Source of the DNA: Bacteroidaceae bacterium
Lineage (GTDB): Bacteria; Bacteroidota; Bacteroidia; Bacteroidales; Bacteroidaceae
NCBI GenBank assembly: GCA_017448965.1
Contig: JAFSKK010000050.1
Coordinates: 45,088 to 109,087 of the forward strand
Direction: 5' to 3'
DNA: 64,000 bases
Shown in pieces: positions 55,449-63,861 of the stretch (within the stretch, counting starts at the first letter, position 1; each line of letters starts with the position of its first letter). The notes beneath the pieces were generated by a model that was not told where the DNA came from, made no database searches, and saw only the letters and a list, made by a program, of their open reading frames with translations. The position numbers were made by a program, and so were the translations under genes.

Positions 55449-55547
55449 TCCACTACCTCAAAATCGGTGTGACTCACACCGCCACCCCCGGTCTGACTCA
55501 CACCGACCCCCTCGGTCTGAGTCACACCGTTTTCGAGGTAGTGGAAG
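55449..55547. repeat. Triple-palindrome intergenic element, copy 5
   Basis: TCCACTACCTC flank and the inverse GAGGTAGTGGAAG enclose modules at 55465-55481, 55489-55505 and 55513-55529, period 24. The rest of the 407-base gap between the GNAT-like gene and the BspA remnant is GC-rich and without features. Confidence 0.9.
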
Positions 55548-55676
55548 CACCATCTCAGACCCACTGGAAGGAACGAAGCAGCGGCAACGGGTAAACCTCC
55601 CCACCACAAAAAAGCGCACCGCCCACAACCCATCGGCTGCAAGCGGTGCGCGCTATTGCTCTATGTTCCTTCGTGC

Positions 55677-56330
55677 TTACTTCACCAGCACCTTCTTCAC
55701 CTTGCCATCCGAAGTGCGGATGATGTTCACACCTTTCTGTGGTACGATGATGCGTTGTCCGTTTATATTGTAACGCTTCACCACTTCGTCCTCTTCTGCT
55801 TCGTCCTTCACACCCTGCACGGCCAAGGCTTCCCCGTCCATCGACAAGATGTTGAATTGGCCCCAGTACGAATCTACCTTATATAAATCGAGGCATTCAG
55901 GCTTGACGTATAGCTTGCAGTTGGACTTCACCACAGAAAAACTATCCTGTGTCCCTTGAGTGCCAACTGGAGGGAATGTAGCATAGCTGTAGATGGATGT
56001 GACGAGGCAACCATCAAATGCACATGCACCAATCTTCTCCACATTGCTTCCCCAGCGTACCTCCATTAAACGCCGGCAACCAGAGAATGCATAATCCCCG
56101 ATAGAGGTGACACTTTCTCCTATAACACATTTGGCTATCTGCTCACCAAAGATAGTCCTAAGGTTGGATGTGGATGAATATGATTCGGAAACAATGTCAT
56201 TGCTGTTCAACGTCAAAGATGTCAGGGCACCACAGCCAGAGAATGCATTTTCTCCTATAAAACCGACCCTGTTGCCAATGTTGACGGAGGTAAGGCTGCT
56301 ACAATTATAATATTTGCAATTTGCTGTGTA
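55677..56330 (-). pseudogene. BspA-like leucine-rich-repeat protein, 5'-truncated remnant
   Basis: An open frame of 217 residues limited upstream by a TGA at 56331-56333, with no ATG and no signal peptide. It starts in the middle of an LRR_5/BspA repeat (CKYYNCSSLTSVNIGN, GENAFSGCGALTSL, DYAFSGCRRLMEV) and ends with a cell-surface-type tail (YNINGQRIIVPQKGVNIIRTSDGKVKKVLVK). Intact relatives are large secreted proteins. An internal TTG could start a short protein, but the lack of an N-terminus argues for a relic. Confidence 0.75.
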
Positions 56331-56501
56331 TCAGTTGGTTTTAATTAAAACGGTAGAAAAGTGGTGTCGACGATTCTGTAGATGACGAAAAAGATGAAAA
56401 TTTAACGATTTTAACTTTTTTACACCTCAAAAGTCACATAAGTGTGCAGTATTATTGATATTTCCAGCAACAACACACGAACTGACAACAAAACAAAATC
56501 T

Positions 56502-56537
56502 GGGAGGATGTGTTAGGAAAAAATTCCACATCCTCCC
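56502..56537 (-). terminator. Terminator of the 102-aa gene
   Basis: GGGAGGATGTG (56502-56512) with CACATCCTCCC (56527-56537), 11-bp stem, 25 bases past the stop. On the minus strand it is followed by AGATTTTGTTTTG. Confidence 0.75.
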
Positions 56538-56561
56538 TGATTATCTATAACAACCAAACTT

Positions 56562-56870
56562 TTACCGCTTGTCGGGAACGCCGTAGTCCGTCCAGCGCTC
56601 CTGGGGGTAGTTGTTCTTGATGATGAGTTTGTGATTCGCGTAATCTGCTTTCACATTGCCGAGAATCTCGTTCATGCGTTTCACTTTGGGAACAAGTTCT
56701 GCGCGGAGGCGATCACATTCCTCGCAAGCAGTCACCAAGGCATCAATGGTCTGTTCCATGGAGTCTAATTCTTGCGATGTAGCTCCTCTACCAGTTTCAT
56801 TGAGATGTTTGCGCAAGCCTTTAATCAGACCACGGCTCTTCTCAATTTGCATTTCAACTGTCTTAGTCAT
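56562..56870 (-). CDS. Hypothetical coiled-coil protein (102 aa)
   Basis: A charged helical protein (MTKTVEMQIEKSRGLIKGLRKHL...), with heptad-like spacing over residues 1-85 and no signal peptide. Not recognised. It has its own TAGCTTTG promoter box at 56894-56901 and a strong terminator, so it is likely expressed by itself. Confidence 0.65.
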   Translation of the reverse strand: MTKTVEMQIEKSRGLIKGLRKHLNETGRGATSQELDSMEQTIDALVTACEECDRLRAELVPKVKRMNEILGNVKADYANHKLIIKNNYPQERWTDYGVPDKR

Positions 56871-56893
56871 AATTTTGATTTTTTGAGATTTAA

Positions 56894-56901
56894 CAAAGCT
56901 A
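56894..56901 (-). promoter_or_regulatory. Promoter -7 box (TAGCTTTG) of the 102-aa gene
   Basis: TAGCTTTGTT on the minus strand, 24 bases before the start codon. Confidence 0.5.
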
Positions 56902-56926
56902 CTATTGGGGCGTAGCCTACCCTTAT

Positions 56927-58525
56927 CTATCTTTTTCTTCTGATACGGTGTGTCAATAACCTAGCTCCCACGACAGGCCATGTAGGGAATCGGCGAACAG
57001 TATGGCGCACAGTCGGGATGTCCCAAAGGAGAAAAGCGATGGCAAGAGCACCTGCGATGTAAAGCACCCAGCCATAGAGTTGTTTAATGGTGACAGCCAT
57101 CATGGAGGGAATGAAATCTTCCATCCACTCACCGACATCAAAGGGTGCGGATGTGAAAGCTGGCATATCAAGGTAAGCTGTGTAGCGGAGGATGTTGTCA
57201 GCCATGTAGTAGCGCAAGCCCCAAGCATAAAGAGCACAACCGATGACACCGCCTATGTACATGTGCATGAAGTTGAACACCGAAAGTGACTGAAAGAAAT
57301 GTTCGAAGGTCATTATTTCATGCAAACTCCACATGAAGGCGATGCTCAGCGTAGCATATCCAAAGCCTCGGAACATGAGCGGCAGACGTAACACCTCAAT
57401 GTTGATATGGTCTGCCACGAGGAAGTAGAAGCCTGAAGCATAGAGTGTCACGGAAAGAAGTCCTATGGCGATGAGTTTATAGACATTGAAGCGCCATACT
57501 TTCAGCCAGAGCCACGAAACGAGGCAGCCCATCCACATCCCTGGCAATGCCCACAGCGTGAGAGTGCGTGAGGTTAGCATCTCATAATCCATCACCTCTT
57601 CGTAGAAAACCTCTTCCAGCACGTGCTCGGAAGCCAACAACCCTTCCACCACTGCAATGAGCAGGATGATGGGAACGAGGTGACGGTAAGTCCACATGCG
57701 AGGTTCGAAGTAAGATTGCTGCTTGGTCCACATGCGGTGAAGACAGCCACCAAGAGTGATGAGTGACGTGCCTGTAAGGGTTCGGATGGTAGGCGAGTGC
57801 CACCAGTCGAGCCAGTCGCCATAATTGAAGATGTAGGCGACTTGAAGTCCAAGCAGGCTCCAAAAGGCAGCCCCTAACCAGTCAATGCCTTTGAGGGGCA
57901 CACGCTGCGGCATGGGACACCAAGGGCGAGTCAGGAACAGTTGAATGGCAACAACCACCATCATCAATCCCATGACAAACCAATAGGAAGCATACCAGTG
58001 GAGTGTGTGACCGAAGAAGGCACTGTACCACGCCTGCATTTCAATACTTGTAAGTAAGATGATGTGCAGGCAGGGGAAGAATACCCCCATATCGCGCGTA
58101 GGAGTCATCCACAGTTGGATGTTCGACATATTCTCAAACGTTCCCTGAATCTTGGCTATTCCTGCAATGAAACATAAAAACCACATCAGGGGCAGAAACG
58201 TAGTCTGCGTAAAAAGCCAATTGCATGCTGCCAATACTAATGCTGAGGTGATGAGCAACGAACGGTTGGTGAAGCGGAACTTCATGCGGAAGAGCATGGG
58301 AAACCAGATGGCCATGCCTGCCAGATTACTATAGAGGCACATTGTCACGTCTTCGCGCATGATAGCCCGTCCGCCAATCATCTCGTTCAATGCGCCCAGA
58401 TACACGCATCCCGCCAGTTGAAAGCAGAAAGCCTGTACCACATATATCCATGGCCGTAGCCACGTAGGAACGCAGTTACGGAACATGGGCATGGCGAAAG
58501 GAGGAGGTGTAGGATGCAGGCTCAT
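56927..58525 (-). CDS. Efflux MFS transporter (EmrB-like)
   Basis: 532 residues from MSLHPTPPPFAMPMFRN; this ATG follows the EmrA-like stop by one base, while the upstream in-frame Met would overlap. About 12-14 hydrophobic helices. It lacks the classic MFS loop motifs, as many Bacteroidota members do. With the adaptor and the outer-membrane channel it should pump drugs or other small molecules out across both membranes. Confidence 0.85.
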   Translation of the reverse strand: MSLHPTPPPFAMPMFRNCVPTWLRPWIYVVQAFCFQLAGCVYLGALNEMIGGRAIMREDVTMCLYSNLAGMAIWFPMLFRMKFRFTNRSLLITSALVLAACNWLFTQTTFLPLMWFLCFIAGIAKIQGTFENMSNIQLWMTPTRDMGVFFPCLHIILLTSIEMQAWYSAFFGHTLHWYASYWFVMGLMMVVVAIQLFLTRPWCPMPQRVPLKGIDWLGAAFWSLLGLQVAYIFNYGDWLDWWHSPTIRTLTGTSLITLGGCLHRMWTKQQSYFEPRMWTYRHLVPIILLIAVVEGLLASEHVLEEVFYEEVMDYEMLTSRTLTLWALPGMWMGCLVSWLWLKVWRFNVYKLIAIGLLSVTLYASGFYFLVADHINIEVLRLPLMFRGFGYATLSIAFMWSLHEIMTFEHFFQSLSVFNFMHMYIGGVIGCALYAWGLRYYMADNILRYTAYLDMPAFTSAPFDVGEWMEDFIPSMMAVTIKQLYGWVLYIAGALAIAFLLWDIPTVRHTVRRFPTWPVVGARLLTHRIRRKR

Positions 58526-58526
58526 A

Positions 58527-59561
58527 TTAGTATTGTACTTCACATTCCACATTCAATCCGGCACGGAGTTTCGCCAAGTCTTCGGGTTTGTTACTATCGA
58601 GGTTTATGCGGACAGGTACACGCTGTTCTACCTTCACGAAATTGCCTGTGGCGTTGTCCTGCGGAATAAGGCTATAGGCACTACCCGTAGCGTCGGAGAT
58701 ACGCTCAACGGTACCTGTGTATTCAACATTGGGCACAGCATCGGCTTTGATACGCACTTTGGCACCAACGGCGATGCGAGGCAGTTGTGTCTCGCGATAG
58801 TTGGCCACAACCCAGAGGTCACGGCTATCCACAATGTCCACCATCGTCTGCCCAGGCTGCACAAGTTGACCCTCATGAATTTCCTTGCGCCCCAACACAC
58901 CATCAGCCGTGGCGATGATGACCGTATATGAAAGGTTCAGACGTGCAAGTTCCAACTGCGCGCGTGCCACTTCGATGGCAGCTTCGCTCTGCTGCAAGTG
59001 ATGACCTTGTTCGCTTTTGATCAATGTCATGGAGTGACGCTGGCGATTGGCAGCCTCGTAACGTGCAAGGGCAGCAAGATAGGCTGTATGAACATTGTCG
59101 GCCTGTTGCGGCGTTACGCTCTGTTGTTCAAGCAGTTTTTTAAAGCGTACATCTTCGCGACGAGCATTTTCCATCGTGGCCCGCAGTTCTTCAATGTTTG
59201 CATCCGTAACACCGATATTACTCTGCGTGGTAGCAATCCCCGTGTTGGTGGCACGACTTCCTGCCTGAGTTTGTGACAAAGCTGCCTCAGACTGAGCTAA
59301 AGCCAAACGGAACTCGGCATCTTCAAGGATTACAAGAGTGTCTCCCTTGTGTACTGGCTGGAATTCCTCAAATCGAATCTCCTTGATAAAACCAGACACA
59401 CGGGTGTTGACGGGTGTGATGTGCTGTCGCACATGAGCGTTATCCGTCCATTCAGCATTGCCAAAATGCGCAAAGTTCAGGATGACGACGGTAGCTCCCA
59501 CGATAAGCAAGATGAGGACAATGACATTGTATGTCCATCGATAAACCAATTTCTTTTCCAT
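58527..59561 (-). CDS. Membrane fusion protein (HlyD/EmrA-like)
   Basis: 344 residues. One N-terminal membrane helix (VIVLILLIVGATVVILNF), a biotinyl-lipoyl-like half (SGFIKEIRFEEFQPVHKGDTLVILEDAEF), a long helical hairpin (residues about 90-200), and a beta-barrel end (LVQPGQTMVDIVDSRDLWVVANYRETQL). It links the inner-membrane pump with the outer channel. It overlaps the TolC-like gene by one base (TAATG). Confidence 0.95.
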   Translation of the reverse strand: MEKKLVYRWTYNVIVLILLIVGATVVILNFAHFGNAEWTDNAHVRQHITPVNTRVSGFIKEIRFEEFQPVHKGDTLVILEDAEFRLALAQSEAALSQTQAGSRATNTGIATTQSNIGVTDANIEELRATMENARREDVRFKKLLEQQSVTPQQADNVHTAYLAALARYEAANRQRHSMTLIKSEQGHHLQQSEAAIEVARAQLELARLNLSYTVIIATADGVLGRKEIHEGQLVQPGQTMVDIVDSRDLWVVANYRETQLPRIAVGAKVRIKADAVPNVEYTGTVERISDATGSAYSLIPQDNATGNFVKVEQRVPVRINLDSNKPEDLAKLRAGLNVECEVQY

Positions 59562-60874
59562 TATAATGTATTGCTGATATATTTGAGTTGATAATAGTTA
59601 TAAATCACATTGAGGCGTGCGCTGACCAATGCCAGCTCAGCATCCAGCTTCACGTTGGCGGCATCAGTCATATCCGTAATAAGCGCCAAGCCGTTCTCGT
59701 AGCGATTCTGAATGATACGGTAGTTCTGTACTGCCAGCTCCACACTCTTCTGCTGCGTTTTCAGTTCAGTAAACGAGGTGAGATAGTTAGTGTATGCAGC
59801 TTGAATGGCGTTTTCTATGCCCTCACGTGCCTCACGCTGCTGGTCTTGACTGTGCAAGGCAGCGGTACGTGCCTGTTTCAAATGTTTGTTTCGCTTCCAA
59901 AGCGAGGAAATATTGTAACTCACACCTACACCTACGTACCAATAATTAATGTTCTTGTCCAAAGTCGGAATCTCGAAGGTGACAGGACCGTCGAAATGGT
60001 CTTCCGCCACGAGAGCCACTTTGGGTAAACGCTCTGAACGCTCTGTCTTCACCTTCTCTTCTGCAATCTTTGTGCCAATTAAAGCTTTCTGTAGAGTGGT
60101 ATTGTTAGAGGTTGCCAACAGTTGCCATTCGGCCTCACCATCAGTCGGGCAGAGTTCTGTGTGGAATTCCTCTTGGGGAACAATCACAACGGTGGTGTCA
60201 ATTCCGATGGCCGTTGTCAATTGATGACTGATGATACGCTGGGCGTCCTGCACGCGTGCTCTACCCAGCCGCAACTGTTCCAGCTGAAGTTCGTGGCGTG
60301 TAATGTCGTTCTGTAAAGCTACGCCCTGCTCCATGCGACTGCGTGTCTGGCAGATGAGTGTTTCGGTGAGGGCAATATTCTGGTTGAAAACCTCTTCTTG
60401 GTTGTGCAAGTTGTGAAGCTGAAGGTAATGCCCAGTGAGGAGGAAACGCACACGCTGACGATTCTCTTCTGCCTCCACTCTTGCCATTTCGTGTCCTAAT
60501 TTGGCTTGCCGTATGCCACTGGAGATAGCACCGCCACTATAAACGGTCTGGCGAGCCATTACAGCAAAGTTGTTACCGAAATGCGGAGTCTCTGCCGTAA
60601 ATCGGTTCTTAAACGGGCGGTCCCAGATGTTCACGTTGCCTAAATAACTCACCGAAGCCGTAGCCTCCAAGTCGGGCAGTCGTGCAGAATGTGCTGCCGC
60701 CACACCATCTTCCGCCTCTTTAATTGCGGTTTTAAACGAACTGATAGAGGCATTATGTGTCTCGGCGGTGGTGAAAATCTGTTGGAGCGTCATCCGCAAA
60801 GGCTCCTGTGCTGTAGCGCACAAAACATTGGCTGTGGCACATACTGCCACGAGCCATCTACTTCTCTTTTTCAT
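59561..60874 (-). CDS. TolC-type outer membrane efflux protein
   Basis: 437 residues from MKKRSRWLVAVCATANVLCATAQ, a signal peptide; the longer frame before it starts inside the promoter region. Two OEP repeats with long helices (LRMTLQQIFTTAETHNASIS... and QRYENGLALITDMTDAANVKLDAELALVSARLNVIYNYYQLKY) are typical. It forms the outer-membrane channel of the tripartite pump. First gene of the operon. Confidence 0.95.
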   Translation of the reverse strand: MKKRSRWLVAVCATANVLCATAQEPLRMTLQQIFTTAETHNASISSFKTAIKEAEDGVAAAHSARLPDLEATASVSYLGNVNIWDRPFKNRFTAETPHFGNNFAVMARQTVYSGGAISSGIRQAKLGHEMARVEAEENRQRVRFLLTGHYLQLHNLHNQEEVFNQNIALTETLICQTRSRMEQGVALQNDITRHELQLEQLRLGRARVQDAQRIISHQLTTAIGIDTTVVIVPQEEFHTELCPTDGEAEWQLLATSNNTTLQKALIGTKIAEEKVKTERSERLPKVALVAEDHFDGPVTFEIPTLDKNINYWYVGVGVSYNISSLWKRNKHLKQARTAALHSQDQQREAREGIENAIQAAYTNYLTSFTELKTQQKSVELAVQNYRIIQNRYENGLALITDMTDAANVKLDAELALVSARLNVIYNYYQLKYISNTL

Positions 60875-60978
60875 TGGAATTTTGATGTTACTAATACATG
60901 TTGAAATAACTTTGCCAGTGTCTGCGCTGGCCTTTGTCATTTCAACTACAACCTACAGACATATTACGTTTGCGGGTG

Positions 60979-60986
60979 CAAAAGTA
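60979..60986 (-). promoter_or_regulatory. Promoter -7 box (TACTTTTG) of the efflux operon
   Basis: TACTTTTGCA on the minus strand, 105 bases before the TolC-like start. Confidence 0.6.
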
Positions 60987-61119
60987 CAAAAAAAAACGAT
61001 AACTTGTGACCTTTGATATATGTGTACAGTATGGGTTATTTAACAATAATTAACCAAAAACAGTTGGCCTAAACAAGCATTTTTGTCAATTCTGTATGCA
61101 ATTTCTATATCAATACAGA

Positions 61120-61167
61120 TTACCCCAGTTCAACAACGGTCTTGCGTTCTTCGTCATTCAAACTCAT
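61120..61167 (-). pseudogene. HEPN-domain toxin remnant (15 codons)
   Basis: An ATG overlapping the stop of the MNT gene (ATGA) opens MSLNDEERKTVVELG and then hits TAA. This matches the usual N-terminus of HEPN proteins paired with MNT antitoxins in Bacteroidales; the remaining 100 or so residues are gone. The position, overlap and wording of the peptide make chance unlikely. Confidence 0.6.
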
Positions 61168-61478
61168 GTCAGTTCTATTTTATCATGTTCAACATTCTTG
61201 TAATATGGTAGGAATGTCCATCCTTTCCATTGCTGTTTAGTGTAGAGATGCGGGCTGATTTCCTCTCCCAAATTCCATCCTAATTCACGGAATGGATAGG
61301 TTAGGTCGTAATCGTGGAAAGTGAGTGATGGCTTGTCCAATAACACCAGCAAGTCCCAGTCGCTGTCTTCATGGTAGTCACCGCGGGCACGGGAGCCATA
61401 GAGGTACAGTGTGCTACCTGGTGGAAGCACTTCTTTGGCTACTTGTTTGATGTTTTCTATCACCTGCGAATGGGTCAT
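61164..61478 (-). CDS. MNT-type nucleotidyltransferase (antitoxin of a HEPN/MNT pair)
   Basis: 104 residues from MTHSQVIENIKQVAKEV. The nucleotidyltransferase motif GSRARGDYHEDSDWDLLVLL (GSxxRG and DxD) is complete. Such proteins AMPylate and thereby silence a HEPN RNase toxin. Here the toxin gene that should follow is cut to 15 codons, so the antitoxin is an orphan. A promoter (TTTG, 18 bases, TACATTTG, 61551-61522) lies upstream. Confidence 0.9.
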   Translation of the reverse strand: MTHSQVIENIKQVAKEVLPPGSTLYLYGSRARGDYHEDSDWDLLVLLDKPSLTFHDYDLTYPFRELGWNLGEEISPHLYTKQQWKGWTFLPYYKNVEHDKIELT

Positions 61479-61521
61479 GTTGCTTGCTTTATTACTGAGT
61501 GTGAGTACTTTTACTAATTGC

Positions 61522-61551
61522 AAATGTAGCACTTATTTTGAACAAACAAAA
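61522..61551 (-). promoter_or_regulatory. Promoter of the MNT gene
   Basis: On the minus strand TTTG (61551-61548), 18 bases, TACATTTG (61529-61522). Confidence 0.55.
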
Positions 61552-61609
61552 GAAAAAAGGGAAAAAGTTGCAGAAAGATGCGTGGAGAGACATCGGAAGC
61601 AGGGGCGAA

Positions 61610-62566
61610 TTATTGCGATTGCTTTTTGAGTTGGAAGATGGAGAAAACGGGTAGATGGTCGCTGACGCCTCCTTGATAGACGGGACCAAGATAGGTACGG
61701 TGGGGTTTGTTTCCTCCGTTGGTGGGGTCTGGTTCAGTGAGGAAGGATAGGGAGAGGATGTGTGTTTCTTGATGAGAGAGGGTAGTGGTGTGGGTGAGAA
61801 TGTGGTCAAGGGTGGACCATTCACCTTGGTATTTGTAAGTGCCTGGTTTTAGGCGTGCTGTGCGGTCGATGAGATGATGGTTGCGGGTGAGCAATTTGAG
61901 TTGGGGAGAATTGTTTTCGGCATTGAAATCGCCCATGAGAATGAGGTTGGGGTGGTGCCTTATAGTACGAACAGAATCCACGTGAGCTTGTACCTGTTGA
62001 CAGATGCGCATGCTCAGTTTTTGGGCTTCTCCTCCGCCTCGTTTGGAGGGCAGATGAAGCACATAGACATCAAGGGTGTCGCCTCCCATGATGGTGCCAG
62101 CCACATGCAGAATGTCTCTTGTCTTTTGTTTTTGAATGGATGGCTTAACGCTCTGAATCTCTATAGGATGGAATGTAAACGGGGAGTAGAGTAGGGCGAC
62201 ATCAATGCCTCGATCATCCTCAGAATGGGTCATCACATATTTGTAACCCAAATGCTTCAATGGCGTGTTTTTGGTGAGGTATTTCATCACGGTGTCGTTC
62301 TCCACTTCGCAAAGTCCCACAAGGTCAACGGGGCGTTTCTCATCGGCTGCCGCAATCACCTTGCTGATGCCCTTCAATTTCTTGAACAGTCGTCCTTTGT
62401 TCCATTTTCGTTCGCCCCCAGCGCAATACTCATAGTCATTTTTCCCCTCATCGTGAATGGTGTCGAAAGCGTTCTCGATGTTGTAGGAGAGGATGGTGAA
62501 AGGTTGCTGTGCCTTCACAAGACAACACAGTAAAGCAGCAATTATCAAAAGGAAGGCTTTTTTCAT
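61610..62566 (-). CDS. Endonuclease/exonuclease/phosphatase family protein, exported
   Basis: 318 residues with a signal peptide (MKKAFLLIIAALLCCLVKAQ). EEP-fold motifs: LSYNIENAFD, LCEVEND, LILMGDFNAE, and the C-terminal SDHLPVF. Such enzymes cut phosphodiester or phosphate bonds in nucleic acids, lipids or phosphosugars; the substrate is unknown. Export suggests nutrient use. A TATCTTTG box lies at 62623-62630. Confidence 0.92.
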   Translation of the reverse strand: MKKAFLLIIAALLCCLVKAQQPFTILSYNIENAFDTIHDEGKNDYEYCAGGERKWNKGRLFKKLKGISKVIAAADEKRPVDLVGLCEVENDTVMKYLTKNTPLKHLGYKYVMTHSEDDRGIDVALLYSPFTFHPIEIQSVKPSIQKQKTRDILHVAGTIMGGDTLDVYVLHLPSKRGGGEAQKLSMRICQQVQAHVDSVRTIRHHPNLILMGDFNAENNSPQLKLLTRNHHLIDRTARLKPGTYKYQGEWSTLDHILTHTTTLSHQETHILSLSFLTEPDPTNGGNKPHRTYLGPVYQGGVSDHLPVFSIFQLKKQSQ

Positions 62567-62622
62567 ATTTCACACGTTTTGGCCACTACAGCCCATTGTC
62601 ACAGTGGCGTTGTTTCTGTCTG

Positions 62623-62630
62623 CAAAGATA
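62623..62630 (-). promoter_or_regulatory. Promoter -7 box (TATCTTTG) of the EEP gene
   Basis: TATCTTTGCAG on the minus strand, 57 bases before the start codon. Confidence 0.55.
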
Positions 62631-62673
62631 GTGACTTTAGTTGCTTTTAGCAAAAAAAGGAAGAAAAAATGAA

Positions 62674-62712
62674 ATGTCCCCACAGTAGTCGAGTGAGCAA
62701 CTTTGGGGACAT
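62674..62712 (-). terminator. Terminator of the secreted 230-aa protein gene
   Basis: ATGTCCCC (62674-62681) pairs with GGGGACAT (62705-62712); on the minus strand it is followed by TTCATTTTTTC. The loop is 23 bases. Confidence 0.7.
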
Positions 62713-62737
62713 ATAAGGCTTTGTCGTCGGATGTATA

Positions 62738-63430
62738 TCAGGGCAGCAGCCACTTCACAAGTTTGTCGTTGGTGTCGAACCAGAAGGAGCCGTAGGTCTT
62801 GTCGTTGGTCACCTCGTAGTGGTAGTCTTCGCGTCCGAACCAGTGTTGCTTCTTCTGCATGTCGAGCCATTGCAATTCATACACTTTCATGTTGCCATCG
62901 TTGCGGACGAACTTGAACTGGCTCAGACCCAGTTCCTTGCATTTGCTTTCCACGGCCAGACGTGTCATGCCTGCGTGGATGTCGGAGATGCAGAGTGTCT
63001 TGTCTGAAGCATCGGCTATCTGTGCCACCCATGCACTGGTGCCATCATTTTTCTTGACTTCGATGAAGGAGCCGCACATGACCGGATTTCTGTTGATGCG
63101 CATGATGGCATACACATCGCCGCCGTTTTCCTTCTTCTTGACTACATGCAGGTTCTTTCCAGACCATGTGTATTCCATATTAATACTGGGATCGACAGCA
63201 CGCACAGAAGGCAAGTCGAGCGTTAAGATGACGGTGTTGCCTTGTTCTCCGAAGTTGACGATTTCAAGTGTCGCCTTGTGGGTCTTCTCATCGACAGGTG
63301 ACTGCGCTCCAGGAAGCATCACTCCTGCAATGTTTTTTGTGATTTTGAAGTTGCGGTCAACATACTCTTGTGCCTGAACTGTGCTCATGGCCAAGGTGAC
63401 AAAGGTTGTGAGTAAAAGAATTTTTTTCAT
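62738..63430 (-). CDS. Secreted hypothetical protein (230 aa)
   Basis: Signal peptide MKKILLLTTFVTLAMSTVQAQ, then a mostly beta protein with no motif I recognise (for example KTHKATLEIVNFGEQGNTVILTLDL, QWLDMQKKQHWFGREDYHYEVTND). Its leader of about 250 bases contains the left arm of the long inverted repeat at 63.5-64 kb. Probably periplasmic. Confidence 0.7.
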   Translation of the reverse strand: MKKILLLTTFVTLAMSTVQAQEYVDRNFKITKNIAGVMLPGAQSPVDEKTHKATLEIVNFGEQGNTVILTLDLPSVRAVDPSINMEYTWSGKNLHVVKKKENGGDVYAIMRINRNPVMCGSFIEVKKNDGTSAWVAQIADASDKTLCISDIHAGMTRLAVESKCKELGLSQFKFVRNDGNMKVYELQWLDMQKKQHWFGREDYHYEVTNDKTYGSFWFDTNDKLVKWLLP

Positions 63431-63491
63431 TGTTGTTTGAAGAATTAAGAGTTAATAACTAAAGTTTCGCAAGCTTTGTATGCCTTGTAGA

Positions 63492-63631
63492 TAAAGGGAG
63501 ATAGAAGAAGATAGAAGGAGATAGAAGACAAATGTAATGCTAATGGCAAGGTATTGTCCTCTATCTTCCGCCGCTGAAATGCGGCTATCTTCCTTTATCT
63601 TCCTATATCTTCTTAACATACGAAACTTGAA
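63492..63631 (-). repeat. Left arm of a 139-bp inverted repeat (leader copy)
   Basis: Read on the minus strand it is the same sequence as the plus strand of 63862-64000, with one difference (C/T at the GTATYG site). It contains a small stem GCCGC/GCGGC and purine runs of GATAGAAG type. It lies between a minus-strand promoter (63685-63692) and the secreted protein gene. Confidence 0.9.
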
Positions 63632-63684
63632 GTAAGAATTAAAAATTGAGATTTCTGAACGGGTGAGTCCGTTTTCCGTGGTTG

Positions 63685-63692
63685 CAAAGATA
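63685..63692 (-). promoter_or_regulatory. Promoter -7 box (TATCTTTG) pointing left
   Basis: TATCTTTGCAACC on the minus strand, 255 bases before the start codon of the secreted protein; it reads through the left repeat arm. Confidence 0.55.
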
Positions 63693-63831
63693 TGATATAT
63701 CGTCGCTCTTGATGCTGTTGGTTTTAGTTCAAATTGATTCAAAGGTTAGTTCAAATTAGTTCAAACACACAAAAACAGGAGAAGGTGAGAATTTGTGGGC
63801 AGAATCTGAAATATCGTTGGATTTTTATTTG

Positions 63832-63839
63832 TAACTTTG
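63832..63839 (+). promoter_or_regulatory. Promoter -7 box (TAACTTTG) pointing right
   Basis: TAACTTTGTACG on the plus strand, 23 bases before the right repeat arm; the gene it serves lies beyond the window. Confidence 0.55.
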
Positions 63840-63861
63840 TACGGAGAAACAATAAGATGAT

